Below are positions 54,623 through 64,000 of a stretch of 64,000 nucleotides of DNA, one piece after another. The DNA comes from Cystobasidiopsis lactophilus (Eukaryota; Basidiomycota; Agaricostilbomycetes; Agaricostilbales; Chionosphaeraceae): assembly GCA_001599975.1 (NCBI GenBank), contig BCIO01000002.1, positions 1,240,001 through 1,304,000 on the forward strand, in the 5' to 3' direction. The position numbers were made by a program, and so were the translations under genes. Positions within the stretch are counted from its first letter, which is position 1, and every line of letters begins with the position of its first letter. The notes beneath the pieces were generated by a model. That model saw nothing but the letters and a program-made list of their open reading frames with translations. It made no database searches and was not told where the DNA came from.

Positions 54623-54806
54623 ATGGGACTTAGACGCTCTATTGGCCTTCCCTATTTCATGCTCTGATACTGTGTTTTGAAAGCGATGCCTCTCATGTTG
54701 AGCATAGAGATTGCGCCACTCTTGGGTCAGCGGCGCGTGCTAATGCGACTCCTTGGACTACGGCTGCCGCCAGCGGCATATGATGCTCTCGCCGTAAGCG
54801 CACCAG

Positions 54807-56114
54807 ATGGCCAACGTTTTAAGGCATGCACCAGTGCGGTGGCTCTTGGTATTTGGCTTCGTGTACTTCTGCAAGTGGTTCATCGACACGACTTTTCGCC
54901 GCGAGACGGATGTCGACCTCACCCAGCTCAGCAAGCGCCATATCCTACCCTATGTGGCCAATTCCAAATCGAACAAATGGTCTTCCAAGCCTGTGATTCA
55001 GGACAAGTTTACGCAAGTTTTCCCCCCTGCTTGACCTCTGGCGGGCGCCTAATGCTGGCCTGTCTGCAAATCGCAGGATTGTGATGGCAACCTACAAGCG
55101 CCTCGATATTCTGCCTCAAGTTCTCAAATCTTACACGTCTGGTCATCTGCCTTCGCTTCATGCCATTGTCATTGTCTGGCAAGACACGACGACCGAGCCG
55201 CCCACCTGGCTCACCGAGGTGTCAAGCTCAGTGCCAGTGCACATCCGCCGCTCTCAGGTCAACTCGATGAACGAAAGATTCAGAATCGATTCAAATGTGC
55301 AAACGCAGGCAATTTTCATGGTGGATGACGACCTCATCCTGCAAAATCCAGACCTCGAGTGGGCTTTCCGGGTGTGGAAGCAGTTTGGCCGGAACGAGCG
55401 CATCGTGGGCTTTTCAGGGCGAGACTTTGAGCGGGTGCCGGGCCAAGCAAAGGAGTACACCTTTGTCGTTATGCCTCGGCATCAATACTCGATGGTGATC
55501 AGCAACGCCGCTTTCTTCGACCGCTCCTTCTTCGACCTCTACTGGGCCAAGTCGGCTGAACCTATGCGCAAGCATGTTGACGATGGTGAGGTGTATTCCT
55601 CTGATGCCTTTTTAGCCGCCGCGACTCATCGACGGCTCCTTTCCATAAAGTTTTCAACTGTGACGACCTCTTAATCAACTTTATCGTTTCCAAAGAAACA
55701 AAACGACCGCCTCTTTTGCTTCAGCCAGCCAAGGCATTGCGCTCCTTCCCTCATGCAGGGTTGTGGATTCGAAACGACCACTGGCCGACTCGCTCCAGCT
55801 GTATTGGCAATTTCACTGCCTTGATGGGAGGCACTATGCCCCTCATCAAGACGGATTACAGCATCTCAAGAGACGTTTCCGACCACGCATCTGTCATGCA
55901 GACTCAGCAGGACGCGGTGCAGGATAGCGAGTGGCGAAGAGATGCCAAGCGCGTCAGGCCGCCGGCCGACGACGACGATGTGGTGGCAATCCCAGGGAAT
56001 GGTCATGGTCATCACCACGACGAGGTGTTTGAAAAGGAGATGCTGGAGGCCCAGGACGAGGGAGAAGATGAGGAAGGGGACGCAGCAGGCCATATGCTAG
56101 AGCACGAAATCTAG
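54807..56114 (+). CDS. Exostosin-like GT64 glycosyltransferase, type II membrane protein
   Basis: Golgi-type transferase of the GT64 family (EXT/EXTL C-terminal domain), which moves HexNAc or similar from a UDP-sugar. The ATG at 54807 starts MANVLRHAPVRWLLVFGFVY, a short tail plus signal anchor. An intron joins PVIQDK to IVMATYKRLDILPQVLKSYT, the first strand of the GT-A fold. IFMVDDDLILQN is the D-x-D metal motif; IVGFSGRDF and SMVISNAAFFDRSFF are family blocks. Another intron gives FNCDDLLINFIVSKETKRPP, the catalytic Asp region. The C-tail beyond the domain is odd: a His/Gly patch (GNGHGHHHDE) and acidic stretch, ending MLEHEI. Three exons. Acceptor sugar unknown. Confidence 0.87.
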
Positions 56115-56321
56115 CCTGCTCTCTCGAAGGCATCTTATTTAAAATCATTGCGCGTGGAGAGGCCTTTGGAACCAGAGACAGGATGAGTGAACCACGTCTC
56201 TGGCATCCGTCGCCAAGCCCGTCGTCACCAGGCCAGGGCGCCTGCTGATTTCCAACAGCGAAAGGCTCCATAGCTTCTAGCCCGACTCTCTCAAATTCCT
56301 ACTCTACAGATCTCACGAATA

Positions 56322-56985
56322 ATGGCCACCGTTTGTTCCCGGCTTCTCTGCCCCTTGACACCCAATTTTCGCTCAATTTGAAAGGGGAGCGTGCAGGAGA
56401 CTTCCGCCTGTGGCTGTCCCAAGACCCTCGCTAACGGCGAGGCTCAAGTCTGCAAATGTGAACCTTGTGCCGAGCAAGGAGGTGCGCGCTCTCGTTGTTG
56501 CACAATTAGCGTTTGCGGTCGACCTGACGCGCGCACGACCTTTTCAGATTTTGGCAACTGCACCTGCAACAAGGAGACGGGATGCGCCTGCAAAGGAAGG
56601 TGAGAGGCTTTATATTGCAAAGTGTTTTGAACGCCTGTTCTGACGAACCTGAGCTTGAAAAAGTGCCGCTGCTTGCCAGTGCGCTGCGGCTGGCAAAGCC
56701 TGCACCTGCTCGTATGTGTTTTCGCCTCTTGCTCACTGCGATCTTATGGTCCTATTTGTATGCACAGTGGCTCCACTGGCCAGTCTCAGAGCTGCGCTCA
56801 TAACGACAGCTGCACTTGTGGCGTGAGTCTGTGTTGTCTTCACGTGGAGACTGCGCCTCTCACGACTCTTGTTTCCGATTAGAGCACCTGCACTTGCGGC
56901 CATTCTGTAAGTTGACCTCTTTGTCAACAATGCGTCGCGGTTGCTGAGGGTGCCCGCGATACCAAAGTGCACCTGCGGCAAATGA
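56322..56985 (+). CDS. Cysteine-rich metallothionein, seven exons
   Basis: Small metal-binding protein, 96 residues with 20 cysteines, mostly as C-x-C pairs: CGC, CKCEPC, CTC, CAC, CQC, CTC and three final CTC units. Likely a copper or zinc metallothionein that buffers metal in the cytosol. Exons: 56322-56330 (MAT, 9 nt), 56397-56481, 56548-56599, 56664-56711, 56768-56822, 56883-56906 and 56968-56985. All six introns are GT-AG and the spliced length is 291 nt with stop. Every exon from the second on ends or begins inside a Cys cluster, which supports the joints. No unspliced frame shows the whole protein, so it is easily missed. No metal-response element was identified upstream. Confidence 0.88.
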
Positions 56986-57242
56986 ACGAGTTTGGACATC
57001 TGGTGATTTGGACGGCTTAGCAGGCATTTCGCAATACATTCTTTGCCGTACATCCAGACCAGGTACACCCTACATCAATTGACCCTCGAGACTCCGTTCG
57101 AAAGTTTGCGCCCCGGCAAGACCATAAAGAAAGGGGAAAGAGTTTTCCTGTTCAAGTGAAAACAAAGTTGTCCGGATTCGGTTCCAAGATAAGATTGTGG
57201 TAATGGTGAGAACCCTGCGAACGCAACTCAGCGGTGGTCATC

Positions 57243-59714
57243 ACGACACGGTCGCCCTGATGGGCTTACCCAAGGCCTGTGACAACGCCACGATCTCGAT
57301 CAGCAGAGAACACCAAATTCACAGTAGTCACTTGCATGTTGATGCACTGGCGTCCATGCTCGTTAACGTCTGCGGTCGGGTGTCAGTGTGTGTTGGCGAA
57401 CACGGTCTTGCCCACAGAGCTCACAGTAGGCGGCGCCCTCTGACTCCCAGATGAGATCTTTCATCGCAGTGTCCGAGTCGATCTGGTATTGGTCATAGAC
57501 CTCCTTTTTGACAGACATGGACTTCTTGTCTTCCGAAATAAGTTTGACCAAGCATTTAGAAATATAACGAGCCCAGATCTCGGCCCAGCTGGACGTAAGG
57601 CGGTCAGCAGATGATGTTGGTCATTGACAATTGCCATTGGCTCATCCGTAGCTTACCTGTGGAACGCTCCACCTCGAGGTTGACCAACTGGGCCGTACAT
57701 CGAAAAAAAGTTGCTAAAGTCCAGCATATGAATACCAAGGAACGAGCGTGGCCCGTCCTTGCTCCACAGCTTCTCCAAGGTAGTACCGTTTTGACCGACG
57801 TATTTGGTAGGGAAGAAGAAGGAGGACACCTTGAAGCCGTTCGCCAGCACGATGACATCGAATTCGCGCTCTTTGCCGTCCTTGGTCAAGATACCCTTTT
57901 CAGTGAATGTGTCGATACCTTCGGTGACCAACTCGACGTTGTCGCGCAGCAACATGTCGTACCAGCCGTTGCCGTCCTGCCGTCACCTTGAGATTGACGG
58001 GAGCCCCCGGGAGCCGCAGCCAGAGCAAACTTACGATGACCAGGCGCCTGACAAGTGGCCTATAGGAGGGGAGCAGCTTCTTCAACAGAACCGGGTCGTG
58101 GCCGACTTTGTCGTGAAGATATTTGGTGAGCGCCTCGGTGGCAGCGTCGTTGTGCCTTGAGACTGTGCCGCCCTGCTTTATCCACTCGTAGTCGCGTTGC
58201 TGGCCATGCTGCAGCTGTTGCGCAATGACATGCTGTTTGACGAAGTCGGTGAGCCAAACAATCGTCAGAATTGAAACAAGAAGCGGGAGGAACCGACAGC
58301 TGAGTCCCTTGTTAGCATGCCCTTTTTGCTCTTAGTGTCGAAGGAGTCACATACTGTCAAACGAAAACCAGTGCCAGTAGGATGGTACTGTCGACATAAT
58401 TTCAGTGAACAGCGGACAAAGGTCGAGCGGAGCAACTTGCGATTGTCGAATAGCCACTGCACGTCGGTGTTCATCTTGTCTCTGTATCCTTCCATGTGCA
58501 ACATCCACTGCGGTGTGCGCTGATAGACAGTAAAAGAGGCGGCCTCTTCTGCGATCAACGGAGACATTTGGACGCCACTACGCAAACCCTCTGAGCGCTA
58601 CCTGGGAAGCAGAACGCCGACCTACGTCGAGCCATTGCCAAGGACAGCCACACGTTTGTTCTTAAGGTCCACACTGGTGTCCCATCGATTGGTGTGGAAA
58701 GCTTTGCCTTTGAAATCCTTGATGCCCTTGTGGTCCGGGATGCTGGGCGTGGAGAAGAGCCCAGTCGCGGAAATGAGCGCGTTGCACTTCAGCGTCTCCA
58801 CTTGATCGGAGTCCGCGCGCTTGATCGTCAGCTCCCACTTGCTCTCTGCCTCGATCCAGACGGCACTCTCGACCGAGGACGAGAACTGAATTTTGGGGCG
58901 CAAGTTGTGCGAATCAACAACAAAGTTGAGGTACCGGCGAGAGTCCTCGGCAGAAGCAAAGTAAACGGGCCACTTGTAGTTCTTGATGAAGCGATATTGG
59001 TAGAGGAACGACGGTGTGTCGACGCGGGCACCTGTGTATTGATTTTGCGACCAAACGCCACCAACCCTGGATTGCCGCTCCAAGATGGTGTACTTGATGC
59101 CGAGACGATCGAGGGCAATGCCCATCCCGATGCCGCTAACCCCAGCGCCGATGATCACGGCATGAAAGTCTTTCAGCTTTTCTTTTGGCGGCTCGCCGGG
59201 CCATTGCACGTCGCGTGGGTATTCTTCAAAGCCAAGTTCTTCGTAGTGGTATTCAAACTCTTCGTCTTTGACGGGTTCGCCCAGAAAGACCTCCATGAGC
59301 TTCCGGCTCTCGCTCTTGCTGGGCAGCGGGGGCTGAGGCTTGGCGTTGTGCTCGTCTATGTTCATCAAGTACTCGACGGCGAGCTCCTTGAGTCGAGCAT
59401 GATCACGTTCGTCGAGCAGAAAGTTGAAAGCAAAGCCGCCAGCGATAGGACCGCCTTCGCTGACCACTCGCATTTGCGCCAGCTCCGGATTGCGCGTGGC
59501 CTTGGACGATCGTTTCACTTGAACGTCGTCTTATATAAGTCAAGAAGCTTACTTGATAGAGGGCTAGGCGTAAGACGTTCAAATTGGCCACTTCGACCGC
59601 CGCCTTGACTTGTTCTGCATGGGATCGGTGGCCATTCGTGATAGGCTTTTCGTGGCGCCCAGCCTCGGGCAAAAGCGCTTCGACCAGTTCAGATTGGAGA
59701 CCGCTTTCTGCCAT
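57243..59714 (-). CDS. Flavin monooxygenase, Baeyer-Villiger type
   Basis: FAD- and NADPH-dependent oxygenase that turns ketones into esters or lactones. The ATG at 59714 gives an N-extension; a 52 bp intron joins LALYQ to ATRNPELAQMRVVSEGGP. The FAD site is VIIGAGVSGIGMGIAL with ERQSRVGGVW, and the NADPH site is VAVLGNGSTGVQMSP. Between them lies the BVMO-type stretch FHTNRWDTSVDL, close to the F-x-G-x-x-x-H-x-x-x-W signature. VIVLANGFKVSSFFFPTKYV and RSFLGIHMLDFSNFFSMYGP match the second half. A late intron restores YYVNEHGRQCINMQ. The last exon is unclear: stop at 57243 (after ATVS) or 57268 by reading through. Roughly seven introns. No signal peptide. Confidence 0.85.
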
Positions 59715-60303
59715 AGCGACAATGGTGATTGCTTCTCAGCCCCAGAGCACTTGATCTTGGAAGCAGGCTCCCCACAAACATCGGCCCGCAAGCTTTACCC
59801 CTTCCCTGCCGTGTTTGCGGGACAAAGCAGGCTGATCTCTGGATGTGCGAACAACACAGAACAAGGCAGTAGTGGGGCAAGCCCATAGAAACGCGGGCAA
59901 ACCGCAAATCGCTCTCAGAATTTTGGCCGGCCAGTGGCGCTGGTGCAGCACCGACCGGACGGCAACAGCCTGCGGATCTATAGACCAAGAGATAGCAATA
60001 GCGAGCTGAGATACACAAGCGCTCAAGTGGTCTGTCCACTCTAACTTTGCCATAGCAGCCAGCCCAGGCGGCGCAACGCCACAGGTCGACTGCGAGCTGC
60101 CACCAACCGATGGTCACGTATATACCCAAGCTCACAGTCATGGTACTAAAACAGGTCATAAATGACCATGGATAAGGCTCGTTCTCGGATTTGCCCTCAA
60201 CCGAGTCATTTGAGCGGCTCAAAGGTAGTGGTGGCGGGCTCAGCGAGCAGACGACGCCGCATCTTTTGAGGCATACCATACGTTTCTTGTACTATACGTT
60301 GTT
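59715..60303. other. Intergenic region, no gene seen
   Basis: It holds the promoter of the flavin monooxygenase and the 3' region of the next SDR. A minus-strand frame (59689-60279) is Cys/Arg-rich, has no domain and overlaps the monooxygenase start; I do not call it. Confidence 0.5.
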
Positions 60304-61607
60304 TCAAAAGAGGACCAAGCAAGCCGTCCCAAGTCCAATCACAGCCTGACGCAGATTAATGTCTGCGAAGCCCAAAGGCTTGGGCTTAGCATTTGCCACG
60401 ATGGAGATATAGGAAGCAAAGACCCACGTGGACTCGTTCATGGTAAAACCATTGTCGGCAATGAGGTTGTGGGCGTTTCTGTCAGACTGCCGGTTCAGAG
60501 AAGAACGAGGATTCGAAGAACGTCAAAAGCCCACATCAGTGACAACCTGTTCGAACACATCATCACCACAGCGTCGCCTATTTCGTCAAATGAAGCGGCG
60601 CGGCCCTGTCTGGCCTCGAACTCGTGCCACGCCTGAGCTTTAGTACCGTCCGGTTGGTCGAACAGGCGCTGAACCATAGGCGTGGCGAGAAATCCGGGCT
60701 GACCCTCTTCCGTCAGCCTCGTACCAGACTTATACTGCTCAGACACATACAGAGACCGCATTGACGCGGATGCCGAAATGGCGAGCATCGAAAGCAGCCG
60801 CCTTCGTGATGCCAGCAACAGCATGCTTCGAAGCCCTGCAAGCAGCCAATCAACTGAGACCTTGGATCCAAGCTGTTAATGACGCACGTATAAGGAGAGC
60901 ACCCAGGGCCAGCCATGATCGAGTTGACCGAGGCGCAGTTGACAACTAAAAAGAGCGTCCCTCAGACACAATTCAACCCGCGGCAAGTGGCGGCCTACTA
61001 GCTCCCCTCTGAGCGGGACGTCCTGGTGCAATGCCTTCCAGACCTTCTTGCTTCATCATCTGCCGGATCTGGTGCTTGTTGCACAGCCATAAGCCATTCA
61101 AGTTGATGTCGATGCACCTTTCGTGGGCCTTGTAGTCGGCGTCGTATATCGGCTCGCCAGGTCCCTCGACACCAGCAAAGTTTCTGGAGCTTGACATCAG
61201 CGGCGGTGATTGAGCAGCATTGGGAAGTGCGCACGCAGCATAGTCGAGTCGGCCAAAGTGCGCGACAGTCTGTGCAATGGCAGCCTCAACCTGCGCCTCG
61301 TCCCTAACATCACAGTGAATCGCAAGGACATCAGTGCCATAGGCGGCAACTCTTCCGACAGCGGCTTTTGTCACGGCTTCGTTTTGAATGTCGACGAGCT
61401 GCGGCCATACTAAGACCGGGCCGCACTTTCGCACTGACGAGAACTCACAACAACACCGCGGGCCCCTTCTTGTGCAAACGACAACGCGATAGCATGGCCA
61501 AGCCCGGAAACGCCGCCCGTCACGAAAGCCACGCCGGGCACCAAGGGACCGGATCGTTTGGGCAGCAAGGTGCTCTGTGCGCTATTAGAATCATTTGCCC
61601 CACTCAT
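60304..61607 (-). CDS. Short-chain dehydrogenase/reductase
   Basis: Classical SDR, separate from the one at 46-47 kb. The ATG at 61607 starts MSGANDSNSAQSTLL, then VAFVTGGVSGLGHAIALSFA holds the TGxxxGxG cofactor motif. DIQNEAVTKAAVGRVAAYG and LAIHCDVRDEAQVEAAIAQT follow, with HCDVRD the D-V site. INLNGLWLCNKHQIRQMM is the helix-4 block, and YTASKHAVAGITKAAAFDAR has Y-x-x-x-K after splicing; GIRVNAVS closes the core. The last exons read GFLATPMVQRLFDQPDGTK and HNLIADNGFTMNES. A long tail then runs to LGTACLVLF at 60304, some 50 residues beyond the usual SDR end. About seven introns. Cofactor preference and substrate unknown; it sits beside the flavin monooxygenase. Confidence 0.8.
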
Positions 61608-62016
61608 GTCGATAGATAGGATTCAGGGAGGGGAGCTAAATGCTGGGAAAGAATGGGAGAGAGTTGGAGTGCTTCCGGGCTGGCAAAACACGCACCCCTC
61701 GGCTGGGCCCCGCAACCCGCCCTGAGGTGTTCCAACGCGGGGTCTGGTCTTTGAGTGATCTGTGAAGGTGCTCCGGACATTGTACATGAACGGGGTGACA
61801 TTTCGCTTCGCGTTCGGCTGTCCCTTTTTGCCACCGAGCCTTTGACGCTAGTTGCGGTATGGTGAAGCCAGCTCAGGTGCACCAGTCGCGTGCAACAGAG
61901 CAGACGAGGTTCAAATGCAGACCATCAAAGGCGGTACGGCAAGCAGCAATTACAAGCTTAAGGAGCGCAAGCATATACTTAAGCACAAAGTCAACGAAAC
62001 GCGCTTTGGCGGGCCA
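61608..62016. other. Intergenic region, no gene seen
   Basis: About 400 bp between two minus-strand genes. It holds the SDR promoter and the transporter's 3' region. Small plus-strand frames show no domain. Confidence 0.5.
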
Positions 62017-64000
62017 TCAAGAGTCAGCATATTTTGCTTGAGCTGCTGAGACTTTGGCTCGGGCGCGCAAGCTCTGTGATCAACGAGGAGGTCCTGTCAG
62101 CCTGCACGACTTCTGAGGAGTGTGACTCACGGCTTCGCTTTCCTCCGCTGTGGCAACCTGATCGACCTCTCCAAATTGGAGCGCAATCTCCTCAAGCGAC
62201 AGGTTGGTGGTCTCCTTGACAGTGAACCACAATATGACAATACTGCGAGCGCAATCTCAGACGGTTCGTAGTCGCAAGAAGGAATTCTTACTTGAGCGCT
62301 GTTATGCAAGGGAACCACAGATAGTACTTCCATCCGACTGCAGCAGTTCCGACAGGTTGCTGTGAGTCAAATAAGTGTCAGCTTGTGCTCATCAGAGCCC
62401 ATTCGAAGACCCACCGTCATGGTGCTGTTCGTGACGGCCATTAGCTACCATTGGTTTGCGGCGAAGACTACTCACATAAGGAATCCAGTACCGTTTAGAG
62501 CACACAGGCCCAAAGCAATGCCCTGCAAAGCGGATAGTGAGACGAAATTCGGGAAGCAGCGACTTTGAATCACCTTAACGCGGATGTGGGTCGGGAAGAT
62601 CTGGGCCAGTAGGTCGTGAGAACAAGTTTGTACTGGAGTAGCGCTGAAAGGGTACCTCGCCCATGTACAGAAATCTAAGAGCCAAGCGGCGTTGTCAGCC
62701 AACAGTTGCGTCGAGATCAAGATACAAGGACTTACACAGACGGCTCTGCTATCGCATAGCACCAGCCAAAAAAGAAGAAGCTCCAAACAGCTTTACATAG
62801 TGTGTGAGAGAAGGTCACTTGATTGAGGCCGTGTGCTTACTGGCGATTTGGCCAGCCCGATTTTCCGGGTGGAACCCGCCTGGCGCGAAGTTGGCCACCA
62901 AAGCACATACTGTAAAACGGTCAGAACATAACTGCAAAGGACATGCATCACCCACCGATGCAAACCGCGACCAGAGCGGAGATCGTGCCACCGACCTTCT
63001 TGCATAATTAGTGCTATACTAGTCGTATTGTTCATGCTTACGATCAAAGGCCGCCTGCCAATCCGATCTATTGGAGCGGCCCACATGGAATCCGATAGCC
63101 AGCTCCACATGAGCCAGCCAGCATTGACCATTAAAGGCTTAGCTCCGCTCAGACCGAGTGAGGCGTAGATCAAAGGACCAAAGTAGACAACAAATTGAAT
63201 GCCTGCCCATGGAAAACCATTCCGTTCGATAAGGCCTATAAAGTATCAAGGTAGAAACTCGCCACTGGCTTGGTTGGCGAAAACGACATGTAGAATCGTC
63301 CAGCTTCGGCGCTTGTACTTGGTGAACATAGCAAACCACGACGACGGCAGAGTCCTGTCCACTTCGACTTGTCTCTGCGAAACTAGGGTCAGTTCAGCAC
63401 GCAATAAGCCAGGAGTGGACGTTTCACCATAATTTGCCAATGCTCCTCGCTGTCAGCGTCTCATAAGCTCCGTATCGCGATTGTTAAGTTGATGGCTACT
63501 CACTTTGCCACCTTGTACTCCGCATCATTGGGGTCGGCGTGGATCTCGCGAAGGATGCGCAGAGCGTCATCGCCCTTATCGTTCATGGCGAGCCAGCGGG
63601 GAGACTCAGGGACGAGCCAGATGGTCGACAAGGCGACGACCGGGATAACGAGTTGGAGAATCAAAGGCACTAAAGAGAGGGTAAGGAGAAGTACGGTAAG
63701 ACATACAGAGATGACTCACGACGCCAATTGACAGGGTTGTCGTAGTAGTAAAAGCCGACGGCGCCCCACGAAGAGAAGATGTAGGCAAAGGTGACTGCGA
63801 CGTCTTTCAGTGATAGCACTGCTTGAGATGACTGGTACTCACTGAACACGCCGACTGCGCCACCCAAGATGCCTCTTCGCGTAGCTGGCGCCATTTCGCT
63901 CTGGTAGCCTGCAAAGGTTTGCGCTCAATGAGGTCGTTTGTGCATTCATGACAACCATAGAACGTACAAATGGCACAAAGTACCGTAGACCATGTACCTG
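62017..64000 (-). CDS. MFS sugar transporter (N-terminus outside window)
   Basis: Facilitator or proton symporter of hexoses, lactose or related sugars. The gene runs off the right edge, so the first helices are missing. Within the window: YQSEMAPATRRGILGG (the Y-Q-S-E block after helix 4), VTFAYIFSSWGAVGFYYYDN and PLILQLVIPVVALSTIWLVP followed by ESPRWLAMNDKGDDAL. These are hallmark sugar-porter sites. Later come FVVYFGPLIYASLG-like text and WAAPIDRIGRRPLIV (D-R-x-G-R-R). The C-tail has VKETTNLSLEEIALQFGEVD, the family's E-T-K-G-x-S-L-E-E variant. An intron near 62120 joins AEESEA to SLRARAKVSAAQAKYADS and a stop at 62017. Many 50-60 bp introns. Specific sugar unknown. Confidence 0.85.

Noticed and set aside
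59689-60279. 196-codon minus-strand frame between the flavin monooxygenase and the SDR
   Set aside because: No domain, odd Cys/Arg composition, and it runs into the monooxygenase 5' end.

Overview
The window is nuclear DNA from an intron-dense fungus. Genes lie on both strands, coding parts are cut by many 45-75 bp GT-AG introns, and several proteins belong to families typical of basidiomycetes (a DUF6533-type membrane protein, a GT64 glycosyltransferase, a questin-oxidase-like protein). A basidiomycete, perhaps a Pucciniomycotina-type yeast, is an inference from gene content and intron density. I found no tRNA, rRNA, CRISPR array or virus-like element. Gene models below were spliced by eye from conserved motifs and splice sites, so outer boundaries are firmer than every internal intron.

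1-20 kb: the 5' part of a glycerophosphodiester phosphodiesterase gene, then three tandem copies of a type II membrane SGNH/PC-esterase-like protein, choline kinase, an Nramp metal transporter, a DUF6533-like membrane protein, the GPI-inositol acyltransferase GWT1 and the ribosome-associated GTPase DRG/RBG1 (17 introns, including 6-nt and 9-nt microexons).

20-46 kb: PRP5 (spliceosomal DEAD-box helicase) shares a 110 bp promoter with a FUN14 mitochondrial protein. Next come a large unidentified multi-exon gene, a likely catabolic group (AtuA-like protein, DAL5-like permease, GFA-type zinc protein), RPL3, a small GPI-type surface protein, a TRI12-type efflux transporter, the myosin regulatory light chain and the dynamin VPS1.

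46-64 kb: the checkpoint-clamp subunit HUS1 sits among many oxidoreductase and small-molecule genes: an HSD10-like SDR, a questin-oxidase-like protein, a secreted isochorismatase-like hydrolase, two divergent SnoaL-like proteins, a GT64 glycosyltransferase, a 20-cysteine metallothionein split into seven exons, a Baeyer-Villiger-type flavin monooxygenase, a second SDR and a sugar transporter running off the window end. This part looks like an accessory metabolic region without a recognisable backbone synthase.
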